Below, piece by piece: positions 36,476 to 46,305 of a stretch of 64,000 bases of DNA; position 1 is the first letter of the stretch, and each line of letters begins with the position of its first letter. Origin of the DNA: Brevundimonas sp. MF30-B (GTDB taxonomy: Bacteria; Pseudomonadota; Alphaproteobacteria; Caulobacterales; Caulobacteraceae). The DNA lies in NCBI RefSeq assembly GCF_004683885.1, contig NZ_CP038440.1, forward strand, positions 2,018,001 to 2,082,000, given 5' to 3'. Under the pieces are notes generated by a model. That model saw only the letters and a program-made list of their open reading frames with translations, was not told where the DNA came from and made no database searches. The translations under genes and the position numbers were made by a program.

Positions 36476-37395
36476 ACCTTGCGCGGCCAGCGCCGGTGGA
36501 CCCAGAACCAGTCCACCGGGACCTCTCGTACGCGATCCTCCACAAAACGGTTAGCCGCCTGAACGCCAGCGAGGATGTCCGCAGCCCTGTCTCCGGTATC
36601 CGCCACGGTGATCGGTTCGTGGGCCGTCACCCGGAAGCGGGCGTTGGCCAGCCGCACCACCGACAGCGGCTGCATCACGGTTCCAAACTTCAGCGCCATC
36701 CGCGCCGCGCCCGGCGAAGCATTGACCGGTTGGCCGAAGAATTCGACTTCCGGCCCCTGATCGTACTTCTGGTCGACCAGCAGGGCGATGGAGTCGCCTC
36801 GCTTCATTCCAGCCATCAGTTCGCGCGTGCCGTCGCCCTTTGGTGCAAACAGGCGCACGCCATAGCGCTCGCGATTGCGACGGATCAGGGCGTCTACATA
36901 AGGGTTGTTCGCAGCGCGATAGGTCACCTGGCACGGAACGCCGGCAGCCAGGATCACCGCCGCCATAACCTCGAAATTCGCCAGGTGTCCGGACATGAAC
37001 ACCACCGGACGGCCGCTGTCGCGAATGGCGTGGAGCCGTTCAAGTCCGACAATTTCGATGCGACCGCTCTGCGGCGTGAGTTGGTCCATCACCGCCAGTT
37101 CAGCAAAGGTCCGGCCCGTCTGCTCCCATTGATCGACAGCCAAACGCTCGCGTTCGGCCGCGCCCATGTTCGGAAAGGCGATTTGCAGGTTGCGCATGAC
37201 GGTCTTGTGCGTGCCGGTTCGCGGGCCCAGGGCTCTGAGCGCCCGACCGCCTGCCGCCGATGCCCGCTCAACCCCGAGCAGGCGCAAGAAGGCCACGAGC
37301 CCGCGAAAGGCCAAGGCCTCGGCGCGCCACGCCAGGTCTCGCCAAAGACCCGCGCCCGCGGTGTCACCAGGCAATGGTGATCCCGCCGTCCACAA
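36445..37395 (-). CDS. Lipid A biosynthesis lauroyl/late acyltransferase (LpxL/HtrB family)
   Basis: A protein of about 316 residues that adds a secondary acyl chain to lipid A at the inner membrane. The HX4D/E catalytic motif is His137-LANF-Glu142 (SGHLANFE). NLQIAFPNM, NNPYVDALIRRNR and PVDWFWVHRRWP are also family hallmarks. No ATG is near the N-terminus: TTG 37395 or TTG 37374 are candidates, both inside the preceding SDR gene's 3' end, so the genes overlap by about 10-30 bases. Confidence 0.88.
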   Translation of the reverse strand: MWTAGSPLPGDTAGAGLWRDLAWRAEALAFRGLVAFLRLLGVERASAAGGRALRALGPRTGTHKTVMRNLQIAFPNMGAAERERLAVDQWEQTGRTFAELAVMDQLTPQSGRIEIVGLERLHAIRDSGRPVVFMSGHLANFEVMAAVILAAGVPCQVTYRAANNPYVDALIRRNRERYGVRLFAPKGDGTRELMAGMKRGDSIALLVDQKYDQGPEVEFFGQPVNASPGAARMALKFGTVMQPLSVVRLANARFRVTAHEPITVADTGDRAADILAGVQAANRFVEDRVREVPVDWFWVHRRWPRKVYAALDASSP

Positions 37396-38134
37396 CCAGC
37401 GTCTGGCCGGTCATATAGGCCGAAGCCGGCGACGCCAGATAAACGGCGGCGCCAGCGATCTCGTCGGGTTGGCCGATGCGCTTCAGCGGCGCCGGGTCGG
37501 TCACCTGCTTCAGCAGAACGGGATTTTCCCACAGATATTTGGCGAAATCGGTCTGCACCAAGCCGGGCGCAATGCAGTTGACCCGCACGTTCGACGGCCC
37601 CCACTCGACCGCCAGGTTTCGCGCCAACTGCATGTCCGCCGCCTTGGAGACATTGTAGGCGCCGATCAGGGCATTGCCTCGCAGGCCGCCGATCGACGAC
37701 ACGATGATGATCGACCCGTCCTTCCGCTCCAGCATCTGGGGCGCGACCATCTGGATCAGCCAGTGGTTCGAAATGACGTTGTTCTGAAGGATCTTCTCGA
37801 ACTGTTCGTCCGAAATGCCGGCCATGGGCCCGGCGTAGGGGTTGGTTGCGGCGTTGCAGACCAAGATGTCGATCTGGCCAAAGGCGGCGTTGGTTTCGTC
37901 CACCAGGCGCTGAAGGTCGTCCTTGGAGGCGATGTTGGCGGGGATGGCGATGGCGCGGCTTTCGCCGTGTTTCGCGTTGATCTCGGCGGCGACCTCGTCG
38001 CACGGGCCGGCTTTGCGCGACGAGATGACGACGCGCGCGCCATGCTCGGCCAGCCGCTCGGCCACCGCGCGGCCGATCCCGCGCGAGGACCCCGTGATGA
38101 CGGCCACCTTGCCGCTCAGATCGAACAACTGCAT
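37364..38134 (-). CDS. SDR-family oxidoreductase
   Basis: A 256-residue classical SDR. VAVITGSSRGIGRAVAERLA is at the N-terminus, a VCNAATN motif stands in the NAG position, and catalytic Ser in ISSIGG-like VSSIGG, with YNVSK supplying Tyr and Lys. The C-terminal GQTLVVDGGITIAW is typical. Substrate unknown; this subgroup is often near fatty acyl genes. It directly precedes and overlaps the lipid A acyltransferase. Confidence 0.87.
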   Translation of the reverse strand: MQLFDLSGKVAVITGSSRGIGRAVAERLAEHGARVVISSRKAGPCDEVAAEINAKHGESRAIAIPANIASKDDLQRLVDETNAAFGQIDILVCNAATNPYAGPMAGISDEQFEKILQNNVISNHWLIQMVAPQMLERKDGSIIIVSSIGGLRGNALIGAYNVSKAADMQLARNLAVEWGPSNVRVNCIAPGLVQTDFAKYLWENPVLLKQVTDPAPLKRIGQPDEIAGAAVYLASPASAYMTGQTLVVDGGITIAW

Positions 38135-38227
38135 CTCGTATCCCTCGTTCGCTTAACGCCTAGCCTGAATCCTCTGATAGCCTGATACTCGATCGATTCC
38201 ATCCGGGAAGGCGGGCTGACCGTTCCC

Positions 38228-39499
38228 ATGCGCCATCTGACGACAGGTTTCCTGTTCTTCGCCTACCTGTTCCTCGGCCTGACGGTCGGGGCCGTGATCT
38301 GGCGCGCCGGCCTTGGCCTGGGCGCAGGCGCGTCCGGCGCCATCGGCGCCATCGCCCTCTTCGGCGCCGGTCATGCGCTGATCGCCGGCGCCGCGGCGCG
38401 AGCTTCATTGAAAAAAGAAATCGAACAGGTCCGCGCCGCGCACCGCCTCCTGGCCGACGCCATGGAGTCCACTCAAGGAGCCCTGACCGACCTGGCCCAG
38501 GCGATCGAAGACGGCGCCGTCAACAGCACCGAGGCTCTGACCGGCGAGGTCCGTATGCTGGAGGGCCTGGTGCAGCAGATGAGTGTCTCCATTGAGGAAC
38601 GCCTGGCCGCCGCACCGCCGCCCCGCGACCCCTTCGAGACGCGGCTGCGCGAACAGTCGGGCGCCCTCCTGCGCACCATCCACGACGCGCTCAGCGAAAA
38701 CCGCGTCGACCTGTACCTACAGCCGGTGGTCACCCTGCCCCAGCGGCGCACCGTCTATTATGAGAGCTTTACCCGCCTGCGCGATTCCTCGGATCGGGTG
38801 ATGATGCCGGCCGAGTATCTTTCGCTGGCCGAGGGCGAAGGCCTGGTGCCCGCCATCGACAATCTACTGCTGTTCCGCTGCGCGCAGATCGTGCGCCGGC
38901 TGGCGCGACAGGACCGCAAGGTCGGCGTCTTCTGCAACATCGCCCTTAACAGCTTGGGCGACGACACCTTCTTCCCGCAGTTTCTGCATTTCCTGAGCGA
39001 GAACCGCGACCTCAACCAGTCGCTGATCTTCGAGCTGGGTCAGGCCAACTTCGATGCGCGAGGCGCGGTCGAGGCGCGCAACATGGCCAAGCTGGCCGAC
39101 CTCGGCTTCCGCTTCTCGCTGGATAAGGTGCAGACGCTGGATCTGGACTTCGCGGACCTGCAGCGGGCGGACGTGCGCTTCATCAAAGTAGCGGCCGATC
39201 TGCTGATCGAACAGTTGCTGGACATCGACGGCGCGGCGCCCCTGCCCTCGCTGCCCGACATTCAGGCCGCCGACTTCGCCCAGCTGACGCGCCGCTACGG
39301 CGTCGAGGTCATTGCCGAAAAGGTCGAAGCCGAGCGGCAGATCGTCGACATCCTGGAACTGGACGTGGCCATGGGCCAGGGCCACCTGTTCGGCGAGCCC
39401 CGCGCCATCAAGGACGAGGTCCTGGCCGAGACGGACCCGCCGGCCGACTTCATGCGCACCACGCTGCGCCAGGCCGAACAGCGCCGTCGCATCCAGTGA
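38228..39499 (+). CDS. TipF-like degenerate EAL-domain protein
   Basis: A 423-residue protein: two N-terminal membrane helices (about residues 7-25 and 33-52), a coiled-coil (about 55-110), and an EAL fold (about 140-395). The EAL signature reads YESFTRL and the DDFG metal site reads FSLDKV, so catalysis is unlikely. This matches Caulobacter TipF, a c-di-GMP-binding flagellar positioning and assembly factor. Flagellar genes are not next to it here. Confidence 0.82.
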   Translation: MRHLTTGFLFFAYLFLGLTVGAVIWRAGLGLGAGASGAIGAIALFGAGHALIAGAAARASLKKEIEQVRAAHRLLADAMESTQGALTDLAQAIEDGAVNSTEALTGEVRMLEGLVQQMSVSIEERLAAAPPPRDPFETRLREQSGALLRTIHDALSENRVDLYLQPVVTLPQRRTVYYESFTRLRDSSDRVMMPAEYLSLAEGEGLVPAIDNLLLFRCAQIVRRLARQDRKVGVFCNIALNSLGDDTFFPQFLHFLSENRDLNQSLIFELGQANFDARGAVEARNMAKLADLGFRFSLDKVQTLDLDFADLQRADVRFIKVAADLLIEQLLDIDGAAPLPSLPDIQAADFAQLTRRYGVEVIAEKVEAERQIVDILELDVAMGQGHLFGEPRAIKDEVLAETDPPADFMRTTLRQAEQRRRIQ

Positions 39500-40098
39500 C
39501 CGACCGCTACTCGGGGCGCTGCGGCTGGTGCGGGACCGACCCGCTGTATGTCGCCTACCACGATACCGAATGGGGCGTGCCGGAATACGGCGCCCGCGCG
39601 CTGTGGGAAAAGCTGGTGCTGGACGGGTTTCAGGCCGGCCTGGCCTGGATCACCATTCTGAGGAAGCGCGAAGGGATGCGCGACGCCTTCGACGGTTTCG
39701 ACCCGGAGATCGTGGCCCGCTACGGCGAGGCCGACCGCGCCCGGTTGCTGGCTGATCCCCGCATCATACGCTCCGCCGCCAAGATCGACGCGGCCATCGG
39801 CGGCGCCCGCATCTGGCTGGACATGCGCGACGGCGGCGAGGACTTCTCGGCCTGGCTGTGGAGCTTCGTCGACGGCGAACCCGTGCAGAACGCCTGGCCC
39901 GACTACCGCCAGGTGCCGACCCAGACGCCGCAATCCCAGGCCATGTCCAAGGCGCTGAAGGCCCGAGGCTTCAAGTTCTGCGGCCCCGTGATCACCTATG
40001 CCTTCATGCAGGCGGTCGGAATCGTCAACGACCACCAAGCAAGTTGCTTCCGCTGCGAGGAAGTTCGGCCCTTCGGGCCGTCCAGCCACAGTGTCTGA
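39496..40098 (+). CDS. tag: DNA-3-methyladenine glycosylase I
   Basis: A 200-residue Tag protein that removes 3-methyladenine. RCGWCGTDPLYVAYHDTEWG holds the first zinc ligands (Cys9, His22). The late zinc ligands are in DHQASCFRCEE. LDGFQAGLAWITILRKREGM is the glycosylase core. Translation starts at GTG 39496, overlapping the TipF-like gene's stop (GTGA). Confidence 0.95.
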   Translation: MTDRYSGRCGWCGTDPLYVAYHDTEWGVPEYGARALWEKLVLDGFQAGLAWITILRKREGMRDAFDGFDPEIVARYGEADRARLLADPRIIRSAAKIDAAIGGARIWLDMRDGGEDFSAWLWSFVDGEPVQNAWPDYRQVPTQTPQSQAMSKALKARGFKFCGPVITYAFMQAVGIVNDHQASCFRCEEVRPFGPSSHSV

Positions 40099-40241
40099 TT
40101 GTCAGGGCCGAGTAACTGTCCGCTCTCGACCTATTGCGGAAGCTTGGAAGGCCCCCTTGCGGCAAAACCATCCCATAGCAGCCTTATCGGGCGAATACTC
40201 TAAAGCGAACGTATGAAGTATAGCGGTCCTTGGAGCGCTAG

Positions 40242-40925
40242 ATGGCGAGGGAACCTGCGCATGATCCAGGGGAGGCAATAGATCGACTACGCCACTCCAC
40301 GCGGCGGATCTTGAATGCGATACGTTGGGCGCGAGCGGTCAACGCGGTCTGGCGCACTTTCAATCGCCACCAAGCTCGACAGGAAATAGCTGATAGCCCG
40401 GCTTCACCTGCCGCGCACGTCTATGAGCGAACGACGCTCGATGCTCAGATCATGATGATCGCTCGCGTATTTGACGCTCCAGGCCGAGGCCATATCCTCA
40501 CGCAAAATCGGATGAGCTTTCCGGTTTGCCGAACGCTCATGGAGCAACCTGGCGTAATGGAGTTCTTGTTGGACCAATCCGAGGATTGGAACGAACTCGG
40601 GGCTGAAAATCGAGAGCGCCTTAGCGCAAGATATCACGTGTTCCTTGATGTGCTGACCGCACTCGAAAACGAGGAGCCGAACCGTGTCACTCTGGTTCGG
40701 GGCTTCCGAGACGAGAATATAGCTCATGAGTTGCGGTTCGACGTTCTGCCTGAGCGTCCGCAATATGATCACATCCACGGTCTGGTTGATGAAGCTTCCG
40801 TGCTTATCGGCCACCTGATGCTAATCGTGGAGGGGGCGGCGATCCATTGGCAGGACGGCGACGTAGACGGAAGCGTCACGTGGCTATGGAACGCGGTCGC
40901 GGATGTGAGCCGACGCGGCGACTAG
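40242..40925 (+). CDS. AbiU2/HEPN-like protein, possible phage-defence or toxin gene
   Basis: A 227-residue helical protein resembling the HEPN_AbiU2 family. The HEPN RNase motif R-x5-H is visible as Arg146 to His152 (FRDENIAHEL). The N-terminal half has the family's long helices (ILNAIRWARAVNAVWRTFNR, TTLDAQIMMIARVFDA). AbiU-type and HEPN proteins cut RNA in abortive infection or toxin systems. Base composition here is visibly AT-richer than the neighbours, with unlike codon use, suggesting transfer. No antitoxin is adjacent. Assignment is by motif and fold pattern only. Confidence 0.6.
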   Translation: MAREPAHDPGEAIDRLRHSTRRILNAIRWARAVNAVWRTFNRHQARQEIADSPASPAAHVYERTTLDAQIMMIARVFDAPGRGHILTQNRMSFPVCRTLMEQPGVMEFLLDQSEDWNELGAENRERLSARYHVFLDVLTALENEEPNRVTLVRGFRDENIAHELRFDVLPERPQYDHIHGLVDEASVLIGHLMLIVEGAAIHWQDGDVDGSVTWLWNAVADVSRRGD

Positions 40926-41021
40926 TGGAAAAGCTTCGGATATCGATGTCCGCTTTCCACCCATAGCGGTCGTCAAAAACGTCTGCTTCCGTCCTGCAGG
41001 ACTTTCCGGCACACAGGGCCG

Positions 41022-41672
41022 ATGAGTCCGCGCAAATCCTCGATGAATACTACCCGCCCCTTTCCAACCCTGGCGCTGGAAACCCTGGCGCGCGAAGCGG
41101 CCGGCGGCTTGGTCTGCGGCGTGGACGAGGCGGGGCGCGGTCCGTGGGCGGGACCGGTGTCGGCGGCGGCCGTCATCCTGAATCCAGACGATCTTCCTGC
41201 CGGCATCGATGACTCCAAAGCCCTGACCGCCGCGCGGCGAGAAGTGCTGGAGGTCGAGATCAAGGCTCGGGCCGTCGCCTGGGGCGTGGGCTTCGCCACG
41301 GTCGAGGAAATACACGACCTGAACATCCTGCACGCCACCGGCCTGGCGATGTGTCGAGCCATTGAGGCGCTAGAGGTTCAGCCGATCGTCGCGCTTGTGG
41401 ATGGGAACTATCGCTTCAAGCTGCCCTGCGACGTGCGCACGGTCGTGGGCGGCGACGGCCTGTCGCTGTCGATCGCCGCCGCCTCGATCCTGGCCAAGAC
41501 GGCGCGCGACCGACTGATGGTCGATCTGGACGCCCAGTATCCCGGCTACGGCTTCGCCAGTCACAAGGGCTACAACGCCCCCATGCATGCGGCAGCGCTG
41601 AAGGCGATGGGCCCGTGTCCGGCGCATCGACGCAGTTGGTCGCCGATCAGGGCCCTGCTGGGAGAGACCTAA
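41022..41672 (+). CDS. rnhB: Ribonuclease HII
   Basis: A 216-residue enzyme that nicks RNA-DNA hybrids and removes misinserted ribonucleotides. The catalytic carboxylates lie in [27 protein letters not shown] and the later [27 protein letters not shown] is the late substrate motif. The start may be 41022 or 41043. The 3' end overlaps cysS by 4 bases tail to tail. Confidence 0.95.
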   Translation: MSPRKSSMNTTRPFPTLALETLAREAAGGLVCGVDEAGRGPWAGPVSAAAVILNPDDLPAGIDDSKALTAARREVLEVEIKARAVAWGVGFATVEEIHDLNILHATGLAMCRAIEALEVQPIVALVDGNYRFKLPCDVRTVVGGDGLSLSIAAASILAKTARDRLMVDLDAQYPGYGFASHKGYNAPMHAAALKAMGPCPAHRRSWSPIRALLGET

Positions 41673-43069
41673 GCCTTCACGCGCCATGTCGCGCCCGTCG
41701 GGCCGTCCATGACCACCACGTTCAGCGCGTTTAGCCGGTCGCGAATGCGGTCCGCCTCGGCCCAGTCCTTGGCCGACCGAGCCGCCTGTCGCTCGACCAG
41801 CAAAGCCTCAACCTCGGCCTTCAGGCCCTCATCGACGCCCGAGAACCATTCGGCCGGGTCCGACTGCAGCACGCCCAGCAGATCAGCCGCCGCGATCAAC
41901 TGGCCCTTTGCCAACGCCACCGCATCGACATCTCCCGCCGTCATGCCGCGCTCGATCTCGCTCGACAGGGCGAACAGGCTCGCCATGGCGCCGGGTGTGT
42001 TCAGGTCGTCCTCGATCGCCTTGAGAAACTCGACTGGCGGTTCGTCGCCGACGGCCTCGATGTTTGCGGCGCGGTGCAAAGCCCCATAGAGACGGTCCAG
42101 GTTCTTGCGCGACTGATCCAGCAGCCCCTGGTTCCAGTCCAGCGGCTGGCGATAGTGGGCGCTCAGCAGGGCCCAGCGCACGACCTCGCCCGGCATGGCC
42201 TGGACCAGATCGTGCAGCAGCAGGACGTTGCCGATCGACTTGGACATCTTCTCGGCATCCACGGTCAGAAAGCCATTGTGCATCCAGTAGCGGGCGTATT
42301 CATCGTGCGCCGCATCGCCATGCGCGTGGCCGTGGGCGCAGACGCCCTGGGCGATCTCGTTTTCGTGGTGCGGAAACACCAGGTCGATGCCGCCGCCGTG
42401 GATGTCGATGGGCAGGCCCAGCGTCTTCTCGATCATGGCCGAGCATTCGATGTGCCAGCCCGGCCGGCCGTCGCCCCAGGGCGAAGGCCAGGACGGCTCG
42501 TCGGCCTTGGACGGCTTCCACAACACGAAGTCGTGCGGATTCTTCTTGTAGGGCGCGACCTCGACGCGGGCGCCGGCGATCATATCGTCCAGGTTCCGGC
42601 CCGACAGCGCGCCATAGGCCGGGTAGGTAGACACATCGAACAGCACATGGCCCTCCGCCGCATAGGCGCAGCCGGCGTCAACGATGGCCTGGATCTGGCT
42701 GACGATGGCGTCGATGTGGTCGGTGACGTGCGGTGCGATGTCGGGCGCCGAGACGTTCAGCCGGGCCATGTCCTCGAGATAGGCCGCCTCGTAGCGGGCC
42801 GTGACCTCGCCGATCGGCACGCCTTCGCGCGCGGCCTTCTGATTGATCTTGTCGTCTACGTCGGTGACGTTGCGGGCGTAGATCACCTGCTCATAGGTCC
42901 GGCGCAGCAGGCGCACCAGCACGTCGAACACCACGGGCGGCCGCGCATTGCCGATGTGGGCGTAGTCATAGACCGTCGGCCCGCACACATAGAGGGTCAC
43001 CCGGCTCGGATCGCGCGGTGCGAACGGGCGCTTTTCACGACGCAGGGTATCGTGGAGGTGCAGAGGCAT
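41669..43069 (-). CDS. cysS: Cysteinyl-tRNA synthetase
   Basis: A 466-residue class I synthetase. HIGH is seen as YAHIGNARP and KMSKS as EKMSKSIGN. Zinc-site residues are in YVCGPT, HIECSAM and FPHHENE. Length is standard. The ATG at 43069 gives the family N-terminus [11 protein letters not shown]; the frame extends 15 codons upstream. Confidence 0.97.
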   Translation of the reverse strand: MPLHLHDTLRREKRPFAPRDPSRVTLYVCGPTVYDYAHIGNARPPVVFDVLVRLLRRTYEQVIYARNVTDVDDKINQKAAREGVPIGEVTARYEAAYLEDMARLNVSAPDIAPHVTDHIDAIVSQIQAIVDAGCAYAAEGHVLFDVSTYPAYGALSGRNLDDMIAGARVEVAPYKKNPHDFVLWKPSKADEPSWPSPWGDGRPGWHIECSAMIEKTLGLPIDIHGGGIDLVFPHHENEIAQGVCAHGHAHGDAAHDEYARYWMHNGFLTVDAEKMSKSIGNVLLLHDLVQAMPGEVVRWALLSAHYRQPLDWNQGLLDQSRKNLDRLYGALHRAANIEAVGDEPPVEFLKAIEDDLNTPGAMASLFALSSEIERGMTAGDVDAVALAKGQLIAAADLLGVLQSDPAEWFSGVDEGLKAEVEALLVERQAARSAKDWAEADRIRDRLNALNVVVMDGPTGATWRVKA

Positions 43070-43164
43070 GGCGGAACGGCTTCGTTTTCTTGCGAGACGG
43101 AGGGTCCGTCCCATATAGCGGCCTGATATACAGTCCGAGTGGATTGTTAAATGCAGGTCCCTTC

Positions 43165-43779
43165 ATGAGCGTCACCCCCGTAAAGCCCGTGCTGGTCAGC
43201 GACGAAACTTCAAAGCGCCCCAGCCGCGAACAGGCGCTGGAGGCCGTGCGCACCCTGATTGCCTGGGCCGGCGACGATCCGGCCCGGCCCGGACTGATCG
43301 ACACGCCAAAGCGAGTGGTCGACGCCTATGGCGAGTGGTTCGAGGGCTATGACGCGGACGCGGGTCGCGAGCTGAGCCGCACCTTCGAGGACGTTCAGGG
43401 CTATGACGACATGGTCATCCTGCGCGACATCGAGGTCGAGAGCCATTGCGAGCACCACCTCGCCCCTTTCCTGGGCAAGGCTTCGGTCGCCTATCTGCCG
43501 GGCGAAAAGGTCGTCGGCATCTCCAAGCTGGCCCGCGTGGTGGAGATTTTCGCCCGGCGTCTGCAGAACCAGGAAACTCTGACCAACGACATCGTCGCCG
43601 CCATCGAATCGCATCTGCAGCCGCGTGGCGTGGCCGTTCTGGTGGATGCGACGCACCAGTGCATGACGACCCGCGGCGTGCATCACCGCCACGTTTCGAC
43701 CATCACGACGCGCTTCACTGGGGCCTTCAAGTCCGACCCCGCGCTGACGGAGCGTTTCCTGAAGCTGGCGAAGGACTGA
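43165..43779 (+). CDS. folE: GTP cyclohydrolase I
   Basis: A 204-residue enzyme of the first step of tetrahydrofolate synthesis (GTP to dihydroneopterin triphosphate). The zinc and active-site region reads VESHCEHHLAPFLGKA, and the late zinc Cys is in THQCMTTRGVHH. LPGEKVVGISKLARVVEIFA is near-invariant. The ATG at 43165 gives the family length. Confidence 0.97.
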   Translation: MSVTPVKPVLVSDETSKRPSREQALEAVRTLIAWAGDDPARPGLIDTPKRVVDAYGEWFEGYDADAGRELSRTFEDVQGYDDMVILRDIEVESHCEHHLAPFLGKASVAYLPGEKVVGISKLARVVEIFARRLQNQETLTNDIVAAIESHLQPRGVAVLVDATHQCMTTRGVHHRHVSTITTRFTGAFKSDPALTERFLKLAKD

Positions 43780-43891
43780 TCGTCTTGGTTTCGCATTAGA
43801 GCGCTTTACAAGCTCGCCTTGGAACGCCAAGAACGACACCGAAAGCTTAGGTGGGTCCGCGTGTCGCGGATCACAGATGGAGACGCAGCGC

Positions 43892-44329
43892 ATGGGCGCC
43901 AAACTTTCCGGCCCTGGCGGCCAAGGCGGCAAGACGGTCGAACAGAACAGCGACATCAACGTCACGCCGTTCGTGGACGTGATGCTGGTGCTGCTGATCA
44001 TCTTCATGGTCGCCGCGCCGCTGGCCACCGTGTCGATCCGCCTGGACCTGCCGCCGGCTACCCCGCCGGCGCCGGATCAGGAAATTGAAGAGCCGGTCTA
44101 CATCACGATCCAGGAATCCGGACAGCTCTTCATCGCCGAGAATGAAACTTCGCTGGGAGCCCTGGCCGCGGATGTGTGCGCGGCGCTGGGCAGCGGGAAC
44201 TGCCGCGATGAGCGCGTCTTCGTCCGCGCCCAGGCCGAAGTGCAGTACAATCAGTTCATGGAGGTCATGAACACCCTGCAGGAGAACGGCTTCTTCAAGG
44301 TCGGCCTGCTGAACGAAGACATCGAATAG
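43892..44329 (+). CDS. Second ExbD/TolR-family protein (ExbD2-like), away from exbB
   Basis: A 145-residue ExbD paralogue. The first seven residues and the membrane helix (INVTPFVDVMLVLLIIFMVA) are identical to the ExbD at 19777-20211, while the periplasmic half diverges and has two cysteines, C96 and C104, absent from the first copy. GGAG ten bases before the ATG at 43892 and the matching N-terminus select this start. In Xanthomonas and Caulobacter relatives a second ExbD sits in the tonB operon; here it stands alone, followed by its own terminator. Confidence 0.92.
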   Translation: MGAKLSGPGGQGGKTVEQNSDINVTPFVDVMLVLLIIFMVAAPLATVSIRLDLPPATPPAPDQEIEEPVYITIQESGQLFIAENETSLGALAADVCAALGSGNCRDERVFVRAQAEVQYNQFMEVMNTLQENGFFKVGLLNEDIE

Positions 44330-44354
44330 GGCTTTCCGCCTCTTTCAAGGAAAC

Positions 44355-44386
44355 AGGGTCGCCGCCTTCGGGTTGCGGCCCTTTTT
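44355..44386 (+). terminator. Intrinsic terminator after the second exbD
   Basis: AGGGTCGC pairs with GCGGCCCT (one G-T wobble), followed by a run of T residues, 26 bases after the stop codon. Confidence 0.85.
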
Positions 44387-44450
44387 CATGCCTTGCGCCG
44401 AGCGGCGACGCGGGCCTTGATGCAGCTTCTCGCCGATCCGGAGGCCTCCC

Positions 44451-46289
44451 ATGCGTCGTCGCACCTTTCTGTCCGCCCTGCCCGCTGGCGCCCTGGCCGC
44501 ATCAACTGCATCTGCGCAGGCCACGCCGCCCGCAGCCGGTCGTCCGATGGAGGCCGCGCCCCCTGCGGTGCGGAGGCCGGATCCCTACGCCGGCATCGGC
44601 ATCGGCGACCGCATCACGGGGCCGAAGTTCGTCGGCCGCTCGACCGTCTGGGGCGCGAACGGCGCGGCCGCAACGGCTCATCCCACCGCCACCCTCATCG
44701 GCATCGACACCCTGAGACGCGGCGGGTCGGCCATCGACGCCGCCATCGCCATCAACGCCGCGCTCGGCTTTCTGGAGCCGGTCGCCAATGGCATCGGCGG
44801 CGACGCCTACGCCATGCTTTGGGATCCGGCTCAGCGCAAGGTTGTGGGCCTTAACGGTTCTGGAAACAGCCCGTTGGGCCTGTCGCTGGCGACCGCCCGC
44901 TCCAAGGCGCGGCCCAACGGCTACCTCCCCAGCTACGGCGCCGTGACCGTCAACGTCCCTGGCACAGTCGACGCCTGGTGGAGCGCCCACCAGCGCTACG
45001 GCAAGCTGCCGTGGAAAGACGTCCTGATGCCGGTGGTCGAGCTGTGTGAGCAGGGCGTACCCATGCCCCAGGTGATCGCCTACTACCTGGAACGCAACAT
45101 GGCCGGCTTCGACCGCAATGCCGACCAGATGGAGGAGAACGACAACCGCAAGAAGGTGTATGCACCCGGCGGCGCCACGCCCAAGGTCGGCCAGATCTTC
45201 GCCAACCCTGACCTGGCGGCCACCTATCGCGCCATCGCCGAGGGCGGCCGCGAAGCCTTCTATGATGGCGTGTTGGCCGACCACATGGAACGCTATTTCC
45301 GCCGCATCGGCGGCTGGATGACCCGCCAGGACCTGAAGGCGCACCAGACCGAATGGGTCGAGCCGATCATGACCGACTATCGCGGTGTCCAGGTCTATGG
45401 CCTGGGACCCAACACTCAGGGCCTGTCGACCAATCAGATCCTGAACATCTGCGAGCAGTTCGATCTCAAGGGCATGGGCTTTCAGTCCGCCGCCTCCATC
45501 CACCACCAGGCCGAGGCCAAGCGCCTGGCGTTTGAGGACCGCGCCCGCTTTTTCGCCGATCAGCGGTTCAGCGCCGCGCCGGTCGAATGGCTGAACTCCA
45601 AGGCCTACGCCGCCCAGCGCGCGCGGCTGATCCGCCCGGACCGCGTCATGGATCGCATCTTCCCCGGTGACGCTCCGACACAGGGCGACACCACCTACTT
45701 CAGCGTGGCCGACAAGGACGGGATGATGGTGAGCTGGATCCAGTCCAACTATCGCGGCATGGGCTCGGGCCTGGTGCCCGACGGACCGGACGGCCGCACC
45801 CTGGGCTTCATGTTCCAGGACCGCGGCGAACTGTTCGCCCTGACCGACGGCCATCCCAACGTCTACGCGCCGGGCAAGCGCCCCTTCCACACCATCATCC
45901 CGGGCTTTGCGGTGCGCGACGGCCAGCCCTGGATGGCGATGGGCGTTATGGGCGGCGGCATGCAGCCCCAGGGCCAGGCCCAGATCATCATCAACATGGT
46001 CGACTACGGTCTGGACCCGCAGGAGGCTGGCGACAGCCCGCGCTGGCAGCATTACGGTTCGTCCGAACCCACCGGCCAGCCCGCCGAGGGCGTCGGCCGA
46101 CTGCATCTGGAGTCCGGCGTACCGGACGCGACGAAACGGCAGCTAGAGGCCTTGGGCTGGACGCTAGGCCGGCCCGACGGCGGCTTCGGCGGCTATCAGA
46201 ACGTGGTCATGCAGCAAAACCCTGGCGCTCGCTGGACCTACGGCGCCGCGTCGGAAATGCGCAAGGACGGCCTGGCGCTGGCCTATTGA
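44451..46289 (+). CDS. Gamma-glutamyltransferase-family protein
   Basis: A 612-residue exported N-terminal nucleophile hydrolase. The signal peptide begins RRRTFL. The self-cleavage site and nucleophile is probably Thr414 in QGDTTYFSVADKDG, giving a large and a small subunit. GGNAIDAAIA-like GGSAIDAAIAIN and the late MGVMGGGMQPQGQAQIIINM support the family. Such proteins hydrolyse or transpeptidate glutathione and gamma-glutamyl compounds, but this subgroup also contains acylases, so the substrate is open. Confidence 0.88.
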   Translation: MRRRTFLSALPAGALAASTASAQATPPAAGRPMEAAPPAVRRPDPYAGIGIGDRITGPKFVGRSTVWGANGAAATAHPTATLIGIDTLRRGGSAIDAAIAINAALGFLEPVANGIGGDAYAMLWDPAQRKVVGLNGSGNSPLGLSLATARSKARPNGYLPSYGAVTVNVPGTVDAWWSAHQRYGKLPWKDVLMPVVELCEQGVPMPQVIAYYLERNMAGFDRNADQMEENDNRKKVYAPGGATPKVGQIFANPDLAATYRAIAEGGREAFYDGVLADHMERYFRRIGGWMTRQDLKAHQTEWVEPIMTDYRGVQVYGLGPNTQGLSTNQILNICEQFDLKGMGFQSAASIHHQAEAKRLAFEDRARFFADQRFSAAPVEWLNSKAYAAQRARLIRPDRVMDRIFPGDAPTQGDTTYFSVADKDGMMVSWIQSNYRGMGSGLVPDGPDGRTLGFMFQDRGELFALTDGHPNVYAPGKRPFHTIIPGFAVRDGQPWMAMGVMGGGMQPQGQAQIIINMVDYGLDPQEAGDSPRWQHYGSSEPTGQPAEGVGRLHLESGVPDATKRQLEALGWTLGRPDGGFGGYQNVVMQQNPGARWTYGAASEMRKDGLALAY

Positions 46290-46305
46290 ACCTCCGCGCC
46301 GAGGG

